Of a stretch of 64,000 nucleotides of DNA, positions 21,593 through 30,899 are shown piece by piece. The number at the start of each line of letters is the position of its first letter. The first letter of the stretch is position 1. The stretch covers positions 62,001 through 126,000 of the forward strand of contig NZ_JAAFIX010000011.1 of the NCBI RefSeq assembly GCF_013297935.1, written 5' to 3'. The notes beneath the pieces were generated by a model. The model saw nothing but the letters and a program-made list of their open reading frames with translations. It did not search any database and had not been told where the DNA came from. Made by a program: the position numbers and the translations under genes. This stretch comes from Rhodoferax sp. (GTDB taxonomy: Bacteria; Pseudomonadota; Gammaproteobacteria; Burkholderiales; Burkholderiaceae_C).

Positions 21593-21650
21593 GTCGTGAG
21601 CTTTGGATTGTACTCGAAAAGCGCCCTAAAGCCCTTGATTCTTAAGGAAA

Positions 21651-23255
21651 TTACCGGCTTGCAGCCAGCAATTTGGCGGTATAAGCATGCTGTGGGGCAC
21701 TAAAGACATCCGCCAGCGCACCCGCCTCCACCGCACGCCCCTGGTGCATCACTACCACCCGGTGTGCCATGGCCTCCATGACCGCGACATCGTGGGTTAT
21801 CAGTAGATATGACAAACCCCGGCTTTTTTGCAACCCTTGCAAGAGTCTCAAGACCTGCTGTGCCAAAGTGACATCCAAGGCACTGGTGGGCTCATCCAAC
21901 ACCAGGACCTCCGGCTCCACGACCAGTGCACGGGCAATCGCCAGCCGCTGACGCTGCCCGCCGGAAAACTGGTGCGGATAACGTTGCAACATGCCGGGAA
22001 ACTGGGTTTCTGTGATGCCGACTGTCCGCAGTGCTTCCACCACCCGCCCTTGCCGCTCTGCCACGGAGGTACCTGCGTCATGGACATCCAGCCCCTCCCC
22101 GACCAGCTCTTCGACGGTCAGCCGCGGGGAAAGTGAAGAGAAAGGATCTTGAAATACCACTTGCACCTTTTTTCTCAGCGGCAGGTCTTGCCGGAATCGC
22201 CCTGACCACGCCACACCGCCCACAGAAACCGCGCCGGAATACCCCACCAACCCCAACGCAGCGAGGGCCAGCGTAGATTTGCCTGAACCGGACTCCCCCA
22301 CCACGCCCAGTGTTTCCCCCCGTCGCAACACCAGATCGACCTGCTGTACGGCGGGAAAGCGACCACGGGAAAACCAGCCGCGCCAGCCGCCCTGAGCCAC
22401 CGGGTAGTTCACGCACACGCCCCGAGCCTCCAGCACGACAGGCGCATCCGCTACCACCGGCGCGACGTCGCGCACAGGCAGGCTGTCCAGCAACTCGCGG
22501 GTGTAACGGTGCTGCGGCGCTGCAAAAACCTCTGCCACAGAACCTTGCTCCACCACACAGCCCTGCTCCATCACGGCAACCCGATCTGCGAACTTGCGGA
22601 CTAGGTGCAGATCATGGGTAATCAAAAGCACCGCCATGCCTTTTCGCACCTGCAGTTCAGCCAACAAATCCAGGATCTGCTGGCGGACGCTGACATCCAG
22701 GGCCGTGGTGGGTTCGTCCGCGAGCAACAAGCGGGGTGAGCATGCCAAGGCCATGGCGATCATGGCGCGCTGACGTTGCCCACCCGATAGCTGGTGGGGA
22801 TAAGCTTTCGCCCGACGGGCGGGCTCCTCAATGCCGGTGTCCGCTATTAAATTAATAGCTAATCGCACAGATTCCTCGCGGGCTAGCCCCTCTTTTTCTT
22901 GCAAAATCTCTGCTATTTGCTCACCGATGGTGAACAGTGGATTCAACGCGGTCATGGGCTCCTGAAACACCATGGCGATGTCCCGCCCCCGGATGGGGCG
23001 AAGTTGCTGCTCCGGTAGCGCCAGAAGATCGACCATCCCGGTCGTAGCCGCAAACCGGGCGGAACCACCGGTGCGCGCGCCTTGCGCCAAGCCCAGCAAC
23101 GCCAGCGCGGTCATGGTTTTGCCGGAACCCGACTCCCCTACCAATGCAAGCTTCTCCCCTTCGCGGATCGCAAAGTCAATTCCCTTGACCACCTCACTAC
23201 CGCCGAATGAAACCCGGAGCTGCTCTACCTGCAGCAAAAGCGGGGCGAGGCTCAT
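21651..23255 (-). CDS. yejF: peptide ABC transporter ATPase with two ATP-binding domains
   Basis: A 534-aa fused ATPase energising the YejABEF-type oligopeptide importer. There are two complete nucleotide-binding domains, each with Walker A (ALVGESGSGKT; GVVGESGSGKS), signature (QLSGGQRQRAMIA; QFSGGQRQRLAIA) and Walker B (LLLADEPTTALD; VLVLDEPTSALD). The start overlaps the yejE stop by ATGA. A family 1 repeat in reverse orientation lies in the first domain and encodes EGLAREESVRLAINLIAD, next to the Q-loop region. Ends at a strong terminator. Confidence 0.93.
   Translation of the reverse strand: MSLAPLLLQVEQLRVSFGGSEVVKGIDFAIREGEKLALVGESGSGKTMTALALLGLAQGARTGGSARFAATTGMVDLLALPEQQLRPIRGRDIAMVFQEPMTALNPLFTIGEQIAEILQEKEGLAREESVRLAINLIADTGIEEPARRAKAYPHQLSGGQRQRAMIAMALACSPRLLLADEPTTALDVSVRQQILDLLAELQVRKGMAVLLITHDLHLVRKFADRVAVMEQGCVVEQGSVAEVFAAPQHRYTRELLDSLPVRDVAPVVADAPVVLEARGVCVNYPVAQGGWRGWFSRGRFPAVQQVDLVLRRGETLGVVGESGSGKSTLALAALGLVGYSGAVSVGGVAWSGRFRQDLPLRKKVQVVFQDPFSSLSPRLTVEELVGEGLDVHDAGTSVAERQGRVVEALRTVGITETQFPGMLQRYPHQFSGGQRQRLAIARALVVEPEVLVLDEPTSALDVTLAQQVLRLLQGLQKSRGLSYLLITHDVAVMEAMAHRVVVMHQGRAVEAGALADVFSAPQHAYTAKLLAASR
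22842..22886 (+). repeat. family 1 interspersed repeat, copy inside yejF
   Basis: Plus-strand CGCTAT-N8-TAGCT-N19-GGGCTAG, antisense to yejF. The gene reads it as CTA GCC C.. in the same phase as the truB and hrpA copies. Confidence 0.85.
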
Positions 23256-24289
23256 GCGTCCTGCTTTCTGGGATCGAGTGCGTCCCGTAAGGCATCACCC
23301 ATCAGGGTGAGCAACAACAAACTGACCACCAACACCGCAAACGTGGACAACGATATCCACCAGGCATCGATATTGTTCTTGCCCTGTGACAGTAACTCCC
23401 CCAGCGAGGGAGTGCCTGGTGGGACCCCAAGCCCCAGAAAATCGAGCGAGGTCAGCGCAAGAATTGCACCGCTCATCCGGAAGGGTAAAAAGGTAACGAC
23501 CGGCGTCAAACTGTTGGGCAAGATGTGCCGGGTCATGATGACGCGGTCCGACACCCCCAGCGCCCGCGCAGCCCGCACATAGTCAAGTTGCCGGTTCCGC
23601 AAAAATTCCGCCCGCACATAGTCCGAGAGCCCCATCCAGCCGAAGAGGCTCAACAACACCCACAGCAAGCCCACACTGGGCGTGAATACCGCGCTGAAAA
23701 TAATGAGCAGGTACAACTCGGGCATGGAGCCCCAGACCTCAATGGCCCGCTGCATGACAAGGTCGGTTCTACCTGCAAAGTAGCCCTGCACCGCGCCGGC
23801 CAGCACACCGAGCACCACACCGGTGACCGTAAGCGCCAAGGCAAACAGCACACTGACCCGAAAGCCGTAAATCAGTTGCGCCAATAAATCGCGACCCCGG
23901 TCATCCGTACCCAGCCAATTTGCGCTGCTTGGCGGCGCTGGGTTGGGCGCAGTGGCAAAGTAATTCAGCGTCTTCGGGCCATAGCGGTTGGGTGCAAAAA
24001 GTGCCCAGTTGCCTTCCTGCGCCAAGCGCTGCTGGATAAACGGGTCCAAATAATCTGTCGGCGTGGCGAAATCCCCGCCGAACGTGGTTTCCGGATAATC
24101 GCGAACCAAGGGCCAGTACGCCTCTCCTTGGTACACCACCACCAGAGGCCGGTCGTTGGACACCAACTCGGCACACAGACTCAGCACCACCAAGCCTGCA
24201 AAAAGCAGCAAGCTGGCAAAGCCCAAGCGGTTGCGCCTGAAGCGTCGCCAGGCGCGGGCCACGGGGCCCGGGTTATTCGAAGGTGACAC
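23252..24289 (-). CDS. yejE: peptide ABC transporter permease (YejE type)
   Basis: A 345-aa inner-membrane permease. After a short cytoplasmic start (ARAWRRFRRNRLGFAS) and one span, a long periplasmic segment carries FGGDFATPTDYLDPFI, typical of YejE. It is followed by the permease core with the EAA-like loop (RAARALGVSDRVIMTRHILPNSLTPVVTF). The start is GTG 24289, which overlaps the end of yejB by 17 bp. ATGA overlap with yejF. Confidence 0.92.
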   Translation of the reverse strand: MSPSNNPGPVARAWRRFRRNRLGFASLLLFAGLVVLSLCAELVSNDRPLVVVYQGEAYWPLVRDYPETTFGGDFATPTDYLDPFIQQRLAQEGNWALFAPNRYGPKTLNYFATAPNPAPPSSANWLGTDDRGRDLLAQLIYGFRVSVLFALALTVTGVVLGVLAGAVQGYFAGRTDLVMQRAIEVWGSMPELYLLIIFSAVFTPSVGLLWVLLSLFGWMGLSDYVRAEFLRNRQLDYVRAARALGVSDRVIMTRHILPNSLTPVVTFLPFRMSGAILALTSLDFLGLGVPPGTPSLGELLSQGKNNIDAWWISLSTFAVLVVSLLLLTLMGDALRDALDPRKQDA

Positions 24290-25304
24290 GGGGATCCGCC
24301 CAGGCGTAACAGAGGTCGGATACCAATTTGGTCACCAACCCCATGAGGGTAAAAAGATACAGCGTGCCCATCACAACGGGGTAGTCGCGGCGGATCACAC
24401 TCTCGTAGCTCAGCAGGCCTAGCCCATCCAGCGAAAACTGGGTCTCGATCAGCAATGAACCGGTAAAGAAAGCCCCGATAAATGCGGCAGGAAAACCCGT
24501 CACGATGGGGATGAGTGCATTGCGCATCACGTGCTTCCACAGGACTGCGCGCTCAGGCAATCCTTTGGCACGGGCCGTCAACACATATTGCTTGCGGATT
24601 TCTTCCAAAAACGAGTTTTTGGTCAACATGGTGATGGTGGCAAAACTCCCCATCACCATGGCGGTCACCGGCATGGCGATGTGCCACAGATAGTCCACCA
24701 CCCTTGCCCCCCAGCTCAAGCTCTCCCAGTTTGACGAGGTAAGGCCCCGCAGCGGGAACCATTGCAGCTGCCCACCGAACACAACCAACAGGGCCACGCC
24801 CAGCACAAAGCCCGGGATAGCAAACCCCACCAGCACTATTGAGCTGGTGACCAGATCGAAACGCGACCCCGCCCGCACTGCCTTGGCAATCCCCAAGGGC
24901 ACCGCGATGGCGTAGCTGATAAAAAATGTCCACAGGCCGAGGCTCATGGACACCGGCAGCTTCTCCCAGATCAGTTCCGAGACCTTGCGATTCTGGAAAA
25001 AGCTGGTTCCCAGGTCAAAACGGGCGAACTGCTGCAGCATGTGCCAAAAACGCTCAGGGGCCGGCTTGTCAAAGCCGTACAAGGCCTTGGCTAACTCCAG
25101 GCGCTTGGGATCCACACCCTGCGCGCCGCGATAGCTCAGCCCGCCCTCGGCGCCGACACTGCCACCGGCCTTGGCTTCAGCCAGGTACTGCTCCACCGGC
25201 CCGCCGGGCACAAACTGCACCACGACAAAGGTCAGCAACAACACCCCGAACAGGGTGGGCACCATCAGCAGCAAGCGCTTGAGTGTGTAAGACAGAAGAT
25301 TCAT
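24273..25304 (-). CDS. yejB: peptide ABC transporter permease (YejB type)
   Basis: A 343-aa permease with the first span in LLLMVPTLFGVLLLTFVVVQFVPGGPVEQYL, a long loop containing YRGAQGVDPKRLELAKALYGFDKP, and the permease core with YVLTARAKGLPERAVLWKHVMRNALIPIVTGFP. ATG 25304 overlaps the yejA stop (ATGA), so it is preferred over the GTG five codons upstream. Confidence 0.92.
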   Translation of the reverse strand: MNLLSYTLKRLLLMVPTLFGVLLLTFVVVQFVPGGPVEQYLAEAKAGGSVGAEGGLSYRGAQGVDPKRLELAKALYGFDKPAPERFWHMLQQFARFDLGTSFFQNRKVSELIWEKLPVSMSLGLWTFFISYAIAVPLGIAKAVRAGSRFDLVTSSIVLVGFAIPGFVLGVALLVVFGGQLQWFPLRGLTSSNWESLSWGARVVDYLWHIAMPVTAMVMGSFATITMLTKNSFLEEIRKQYVLTARAKGLPERAVLWKHVMRNALIPIVTGFPAAFIGAFFTGSLLIETQFSLDGLGLLSYESVIRRDYPVVMGTLYLFTLMGLVTKLVSDLCYAWADPRVTFE

Positions 25305-27103
25305 GGTTGCTTGGCCCACCAGGTATCAATGGCCCAGCCCTCACCGGCTGCATAGGGGGGCATGGCGGCAGGCTTGTCCAGGCGCCAGTGGTTGTAGGCC
25401 AGGCGGTGGCTGCTGGCCGACCACTGAGGTACCAGCACATGGCTGTGGGCTATCACGCGGTCTAAAGCACGACAGGCCGGCAAAAGTGCACTCTTGGAGT
25501 TGGCGGAAGTCATGGTTTGAATCAGCGCGTCCACTGCAGCATTGCGAACTCCACTCAGATTGCCCGAGTCCTCCTGCCCGGCGGCCTTGCTGCCGAACAA
25601 GTCTACGAACTCCTGCCCGGGATTCTGCGTACCCGCATAGGCGATGGATGTGATTTCAAACTCAAACTTTTGCAGGCGCTGTTGGTAGAGCGCAAAGTCC
25701 ACCGGCCGGAAGTTGAGCTTGACGCCAATCTTCTCCAGGTTGCGGGCCCAGGGAGTCACGACCCGCACACCGCTCTCATTGCTATCGAGGTACTCCAACT
25801 CCAGAGTCTGGCCTTGGGCATTGCGCAAAGCGCCATCCCTGAACGTCCAGCCCGCCTCGCGCAACAGCTCCTGGGCCACCCGAAGGTTGTCACGCAGACT
25901 GCGATCCCCATCGGTACGGGGCGCTACAGCCATGGGGCCGAATGCCGCAGGTGGCACGTTCGCACGCAATGGAGAGAGCAAAGCCAGTTCAGCCGGCGAC
26001 GGCAGACCCGTGGCTTGGCACGCCGTGTTGCCAAACAAACCTTGCACGCGCTGGTAAGCGCCGTAAAACATCTGCCGGTTCATCCACTCGTAATCCAAAG
26101 CCAAGCCCAGTGCCTGGCGCACTCTCACATCTTGCAGTTTGGGGGAACGGGTGTTGAGCACATAGCTCTGGAACCCGGTGGGCAAGGTATGGCGGAACTC
26201 TTCTTTCACGAGCTCGCCGGTGTCAAACTTGCGACCGGTGACGCGCCGGGCCCAGTCACCCGCTGAAAAGAAACGCATCAAGTCGAACTCGCCGGCCTTC
26301 AAGGCCTCAAGCCGTGCGGTGCTGTCTTTGTAAATTTTGACGGTAATGCGGTCGAAATTGGCCGTACCGCGGCGCACAGGCAGATCGCGCGCCCAATACT
26401 GAGGGTCGCGCACATAAGTGATGTCTTTGCCGAAATTCACTGGCCCGACCTTGTAGGGACCGCTCCCGATGGGGACCTCCATCACGATCTGATCAAAGGG
26501 CTTGGCGACGCCCCCTACCTCCCCCCACCGGTGGCTGAAAACCGGCAAACCGCCCACGGTCAAGGGCAGCTCCCGGTTGGGCTTCGCAAATCGATAGCGC
26601 ACGGTGCGTGCGTCCAGAACCTCGGCCGCCACGACCTCTTCCAGCAGACTGCGGTAGCCCGGTGCTGCCTGCGCACTTTTGAGCATGTCAAAGCTATGTT
26701 TGACATCCCGTGCCAGCACCGGGTCCCCGTTGTGAAAGCGCGCTTCGGGGCGCAGCACAAAGGTGGCACTCAAACGGTCCGGCGACACCGACACGTCCTG
26801 CGCCAGCAAGCCGTAACCGGCCGCAGTTTCGTCCAACGCTCCGGCGAGCAGGCTGTCAAACATTAAGTTGCTCAAATACGCCGGTGCCGAGCCTTTCACG
26901 GTGAAGGGGTTGTACTTGTCAAAGGTAGACACCCGCAAGTTACTCACCAGACGCAACTCCCCTCCCTTGGGGGCAGCCGGATTCACGTAGCTGAAATGTG
27001 CGAACCCTGCGGGATATTGCAGGTCCCCCCACAACGCATAGCCGTGGGCAGCCCACGTGTTGCACGCCGCAAAACTCCAGAGAAATAGTGCCCAAATCCG
27101 CAT
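25301..27103 (-). CDS. yejA: extracellular peptide-binding protein (YejA type)
   Basis: Periplasmic solute-binding protein (family 5) that delivers peptides to YejBEF; E. coli relatives take up microcin C. A signal peptide MRIWALFLWSFAACNTWA is followed by the mature domain with GGELRLVSNLRVSTFDKYNPF, VLRPEARFHNGDPVLARDVKHSFD and QEFVDLFGSKAAGQEDSGNLSGVRN. ATG 27103 gives the cleanest signal peptide; ATG 27130 would add nine residues. First gene of yejABEF, 42 bp from the divergent fabI. Confidence 0.9.
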   Translation of the reverse strand: MRIWALFLWSFAACNTWAAHGYALWGDLQYPAGFAHFSYVNPAAPKGGELRLVSNLRVSTFDKYNPFTVKGSAPAYLSNLMFDSLLAGALDETAAGYGLLAQDVSVSPDRLSATFVLRPEARFHNGDPVLARDVKHSFDMLKSAQAAPGYRSLLEEVVAAEVLDARTVRYRFAKPNRELPLTVGGLPVFSHRWGEVGGVAKPFDQIVMEVPIGSGPYKVGPVNFGKDITYVRDPQYWARDLPVRRGTANFDRITVKIYKDSTARLEALKAGEFDLMRFFSAGDWARRVTGRKFDTGELVKEEFRHTLPTGFQSYVLNTRSPKLQDVRVRQALGLALDYEWMNRQMFYGAYQRVQGLFGNTACQATGLPSPAELALLSPLRANVPPAAFGPMAVAPRTDGDRSLRDNLRVAQELLREAGWTFRDGALRNAQGQTLELEYLDSNESGVRVVTPWARNLEKIGVKLNFRPVDFALYQQRLQKFEFEITSIAYAGTQNPGQEFVDLFGSKAAGQEDSGNLSGVRNAAVDALIQTMTSANSKSALLPACRALDRVIAHSHVLVPQWSASSHRLAYNHWRLDKPAAMPPYAAGEGWAIDTWWAKQP

Positions 27104-27145
27104 GCGACAATTCTGCACCAGACCACGCATTTTTAAGAGGACGAT

Positions 27146-27940
27146 ATGGGCTTTTTAGCAGGCAAGAAGTTGTTGATTACCGGGGTGCTGTCGAACCGCT
27201 CCATCGCCTATGGCATCGCCAAAGCGTGCAAAGAACAAGGCGCCGAATTGGCGTTCAGCTATGTAGGCGAGCGCTTCAAAGACCGCATCACTGAGTTTGC
27301 AGCAGACTTCGACTCCAAGCTGGTGTTCGACTGCGATGTAGGCAGCGACGAGCAGATCGACCAGTTGTTCAAAGACTTGTCGACACACTGGCCCACGTTT
27401 GACGGATTTGTGCACAGCATCGGCTTTGCCCCCCGCGAAGCGATTGCCGGCAACTTCCTGGACGGCCTGACGCGCGAGAACTTCAAAATTGCGCACGACA
27501 TCAGCGCGTACAGCTTTCCGGCAATGGCCAAAGCAGCCCTGCCCTACCTGAACCCGAAAGCAGCCTTGCTCACCCTGTCGTACCTGGGTGCTGAGCGCAT
27601 CATCCCCAACTACAACACCATGGGTTTGGCCAAAGCCTCGCTCGAAGCCAGCGTGCGCTACCTCGCCGAAGCCGTGGGTCCCAAAGGCATCCGGGTCAAC
27701 GGCATCAGCGCCGGCCCCATCAAGACGCTAGCAGCCAGTGGCATTAAAGACTTCAGCAAACTGCTCAACATGGTGGCAGGTGCATCACCCATCCGCCGCA
27801 ACGTCACCATTGAAGACGTGGGCAATGTGGCCGCCTTTATGTTGAGCGACTTGGCCGGCGGCGTCACTGCCGAAATCACGTATGTGGACGGTGGCTACAG
27901 CCAGACCATGGGCGTGACGACCGAGCCCGCAGCGGGCTGA
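27146..27940 (+). CDS. fabI: enoyl-ACP reductase (NADH)
   Basis: Last reduction of each fatty-acid elongation round. The 264-aa short-chain dehydrogenase-like protein has the FabI cofactor loop [13 protein letters not shown] and the [15 protein letters not shown] block. The catalytic Tyr-x6-Lys appears in [14 protein letters not shown], and the substrate-binding region is [11 protein letters not shown]. Clear ATG. Transcript ends at a 17-bp perfect hairpin. Confidence 0.97.
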   Translation: MGFLAGKKLLITGVLSNRSIAYGIAKACKEQGAELAFSYVGERFKDRITEFAADFDSKLVFDCDVGSDEQIDQLFKDLSTHWPTFDGFVHSIGFAPREAIAGNFLDGLTRENFKIAHDISAYSFPAMAKAALPYLNPKAALLTLSYLGAERIIPNYNTMGLAKASLEASVRYLAEAVGPKGIRVNGISAGPIKTLAASGIKDFSKLLNMVAGASPIRRNVTIEDVGNVAAFMLSDLAGGVTAEITYVDGGYSQTMGVTTEPAAG

Positions 27941-27958
27941 TTTAAGCCAAATCCGGCT

Positions 27959-28003
27959 CTAGCCCCTATGGATGCTGCGCGGGCAGCTCCTAAAAAAATA
28001 GCG
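27959..28003 (-). repeat. family 1 interspersed repeat, intergenic copy after fabI
   Basis: Minus-strand CGCTAT-N8-GAGCT-N19-GGGCTAG (one base off in the TAGCT block). Its 5' hairpin end overlaps the left arm of the fabI terminator. Confidence 0.85.
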
Positions 28004-28031
28004 CTAATGCCATCGCATTAGCGCTATTTTT
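27994..28031. terminator. bidirectional terminator between fabI and the decarboxylase gene
   Basis: Perfect 17-bp inverted repeat (left arm AAAAATAGCGCTAATGC) with a 4-nt loop CATC and T-runs on both strands. It serves two convergent genes. The left arm is partly made of a family 1 repeat end. Confidence 0.9.
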
Positions 28032-28059
28032 GTTAGTGAGCCCCCTAGGGGGCGTACGC

Positions 28060-30330
28060 TCAGGCTTTGACGCAGTCGGCGTAGTAACGCAGTTTGCCGT
28101 CTTCCCCCACCTCGCTCACCAGACCGTGCACATCGGTCTCAAAGCCAGGGCACTGGGCGTTGAATTCGCGTGAGAACTTGAGGTAGTCCACCACTTTCTT
28201 GTTGAAGACCTCACCGGGAATCAACAAGGGAATGCCCGGCGGGTAGGGTGTGACCATGCCCACCGACACGCGGCCTTCCAGGTGGTCGATTTCCACCCGC
28301 TCGGTCTTGCGCAGTGCAATATGGGCGTATGCGTCGCTGGGCTTCATGGCCGGGGTCAGGTCACTGAGGTACACCTCGGTGGTCAGGCGGGCAATATCAA
28401 ACTTGGCATACAGCTGGTGAATGTGGTGGCACAGGTCCGCCAATCCCATCTTCTCGTAGCGCGGATACTTTTGCACAAACTCAGGCAGCACACGCCACAT
28501 GGGTTGGTTTTTGGCGTAGTCGTCCTTGAACTGCTGCAAGGCAGTCAACATGCTGTTCCAGCGGCCCTTGGTAATGCCGATGGTGAACATGATGAAGAAA
28601 CTGTACAGGCCGGTCTTCTCCACCACCACACCGTGCTCCGCCAGGAACTTGGTCACGATGGAGGCAGGAATACCGGTCTTGGCGAACTTGCCGTTCAGGT
28701 CCAGACCCGGAGTCACGATGGTGGACTTGATCGGGTCCAGCATATTGAAGCCGGACGCCAGTTTGCCAAAACCATGCCAGTTGGCTTTTGCAGACTTGGC
28801 TTCCCCCTTGATGATCCAGTCTGCCGCTTTGCCGATACCTTCGTCGGCCAGCTTGTCCGGGCCCCAAACCTTGAACCACCAGTCATCACCGTACTCTTCG
28901 TCCACCTTGCGCATGGCACGGCGGAAGTCCAAGGCTTCAGCAATACTCTCTTCCACCAGCGCGGTACCACCGGGCGGCTCCATCATGGCAGCAGCCACGT
29001 CGCAGCTGGCAATGATGCTGTACTGCGGACTGGTGCTGGTGTGCATCAGATAGGCCTCATTAAAGAGGTGCTTGTCGAGCTTGACCGTCTGCGAGTCCTG
29101 CACCAGCACGTGGCTGGCTTGGCTGATGCCGGCCAATAGCTTGTGGATGGACTGCGTGCTGTAAACCACGGCTTCTTTGGGGCGCGCGCGGTTCTTGCCC
29201 ATGGCGTGGTAGGTGCCATAGAAGGGGTGAAAGGCTGCGTGCGGCAACCAGGCTTCGTCAAAGTGGATGTTTTCCACATAGCCGTCCAGCATGGTTTTGA
29301 TCGTTTCGGTGTTGTAGAGCACGCCGTCGTAGGTGCTCTGCGTTAGCGTCAAAATGCGTGGCTTGACCTTTTTGGCATCCACGCCCTGGAGCAAGGGGTT
29401 GGCTTTGATCTTGGCGCGAATGGTTTCCGGCTCAAATTCGCTTTGCGGAATCGGCCCGATGATGCCGAAGTGGTTGCGCGTCGGCTTCAAAAAAACAGGG
29501 ATAGCACCCGTCATGATGATGGCGTGCAGATTGCTCTTGTGGCAGTTGCGGTCCACGATCACGATGTCACCCGGTGCCACGGTGTGGTGCCACACCATCT
29601 TGTTCGAGGTGGAGGTGCCGTTGGTCACAAAGAAGCAGTGATCGGCATTGAAGATACGGGCCGCATTGCGCTCAGATGCACCAATGGCACCGTTGTGGTC
29701 CAGCAGTTGGCCCAGTTCTTCCACCGCGTTGCACACATCGGCGCGCAGCATGTTTTCACCATAAAACTGGTGGTACATCTGGCCCACTGGGCTCTTCAAG
29801 AAGGCCACGCCTCCGGAGTGACCGGGGCAGTGCCAGCTGTAGGAGCCATCTTCGGCGTAGTCGAGCAGCGCCTTAAAGAATGGCGGCTGCACGCCCTCCA
29901 GGTAACCCTTGGCTTCCCGGATGATGTGGCGCGCCACGAACTCCGGCGTGTCTTCAAACATGTGAATAAAGCCATGCAGTTCGCGCAGGATGTCGTTGGG
30001 AATGTGGCGGCTGGTTTTGGTCTCGCCGTACACATAAATAGGCACGTCAAGATTTTTACGGCGAACTTCTTCAATAAAGTGGCGCAAGTTCAAGACTGCG
30101 GGGTCCAGATCCGGCCCGGGAGTGAACTCTTCGTCGTCAATCGACAAAATGAAAGCGCTGGCACGGCTCTGCTGCTGCGCAAACTGGCTCAAATCACCGT
30201 AGCTGGTGACGCCAAGCACCTCAAAACCTTCAGACTCAATCGCCTGCGCCAGGGCACGGATGCCCAGACCCGACGTGTTTTCCGAGCGGAAATCTTCGTC
30301 AATGATGATGATGGGAAAGCGAAACTTCAT
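28060..30330 (-). CDS. arginine/lysine/ornithine decarboxylase
   Basis: PLP-dependent fold type I decarboxylase of the large bacterial basic amino acid family, 756 aa, similar in length to E. coli AdiA. The N-terminal wing domain is a receiver-like fold (FPIIIIDEDFRSENTSGLGIRAL). The core shows WHCPGHSGGVAF, VDRNCHKSNLHAI, HFDEAWLPHAAFHPFY and the PLP lysine in STQSIHKLLAGISQASH. Substrate choice between Arg, Lys and Orn cannot be settled by eye. It has no adjacent antiporter, so a role in acid resistance is not implied; polyamine or cadaverine production is equally likely. Confidence 0.9.
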   Translation of the reverse strand: MKFRFPIIIIDEDFRSENTSGLGIRALAQAIESEGFEVLGVTSYGDLSQFAQQQSRASAFILSIDDEEFTPGPDLDPAVLNLRHFIEEVRRKNLDVPIYVYGETKTSRHIPNDILRELHGFIHMFEDTPEFVARHIIREAKGYLEGVQPPFFKALLDYAEDGSYSWHCPGHSGGVAFLKSPVGQMYHQFYGENMLRADVCNAVEELGQLLDHNGAIGASERNAARIFNADHCFFVTNGTSTSNKMVWHHTVAPGDIVIVDRNCHKSNLHAIIMTGAIPVFLKPTRNHFGIIGPIPQSEFEPETIRAKIKANPLLQGVDAKKVKPRILTLTQSTYDGVLYNTETIKTMLDGYVENIHFDEAWLPHAAFHPFYGTYHAMGKNRARPKEAVVYSTQSIHKLLAGISQASHVLVQDSQTVKLDKHLFNEAYLMHTSTSPQYSIIASCDVAAAMMEPPGGTALVEESIAEALDFRRAMRKVDEEYGDDWWFKVWGPDKLADEGIGKAADWIIKGEAKSAKANWHGFGKLASGFNMLDPIKSTIVTPGLDLNGKFAKTGIPASIVTKFLAEHGVVVEKTGLYSFFIMFTIGITKGRWNSMLTALQQFKDDYAKNQPMWRVLPEFVQKYPRYEKMGLADLCHHIHQLYAKFDIARLTTEVYLSDLTPAMKPSDAYAHIALRKTERVEIDHLEGRVSVGMVTPYPPGIPLLIPGEVFNKKVVDYLKFSREFNAQCPGFETDVHGLVSEVGEDGKLRYYADCVKA

Positions 30331-30461
30331 CTACAGGCTCCAACAACGGGCTAAAAATAGCAAACAGGCGCGAAGTGTAAGGACTAAATGTGGCAAGCCG
30401 GCGGCACTGACTTGCAATTGGCCCACAATGTGGCGTCATCAATACAACTGGAGTCCCTGTC

Positions 30462-30887
30462 ATGTCGGAACCCAACCTCTGGTGGCTCGTCGTCGGTGTG
30501 CTGGTCGCGCTGGAGCTATTCACTGGAACCTTTTACTTATTGATGCTCGGGCTCGGCGCCGCCGCCGCGGCGTTGGTAGCCTACTCTGGTGCGAGCGTTG
30601 CTGTGCAACTGGTCTCAGCCGCCGTGGTCGGAGGCGGCGCCGTCTCGCTGTGGCACCTTCGCCGCACCCGGCCGGGCGCAGAGCTGCCAGCTCAGTCGAA
30701 CCCCAACGTCAATCTGGATATTGGAGAAATCGTGCAAGTGGGCCAATGGAGCCCTGACGGCACAGCCCAAGTGCACTACCGGGGTGCCGCATGGACCGTC
30801 ATGCACCGGCCCGGCATCAACCCCACGGGGGGAGCCCATCGGGTTGCAGAAATGGTGGGAAACCGCCTGTTGGTAGACAAAGCTTAA
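30462..30887 (+). CDS. NfeD-family membrane protein
   Basis: A 141-aa short NfeD protein: two or three N-terminal membrane helices (WWLVVGVLVALELFTGTFYLLMLGLGAAAAALVAY, then VAVQLVSAAVVGGGAVSLW) and a C-terminal OB-fold-like domain (NLDIGEIVQVGQWSPDGTAQVHYRGAAWTV). It lies 12 bp upstream of the SPFH gene, the usual pairing; the two are thought to work together in membrane quality control. Confidence 0.9.
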   Translation: MSEPNLWWLVVGVLVALELFTGTFYLLMLGLGAAAAALVAYSGASVAVQLVSAAVVGGGAVSLWHLRRTRPGAELPAQSNPNVNLDIGEIVQVGQWSPDGTAQVHYRGAAWTVMHRPGINPTGGAHRVAEMVGNRLLVDKA

Positions 30888-30899
30888 CGAGGGAAACTT

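Noticed and set aside
29443-30354. 303-aa plus-strand ORF opposite the decarboxylase gene
   Set aside because: Antisense shadow of a clear PLP decarboxylase; no ribosome site or domain.
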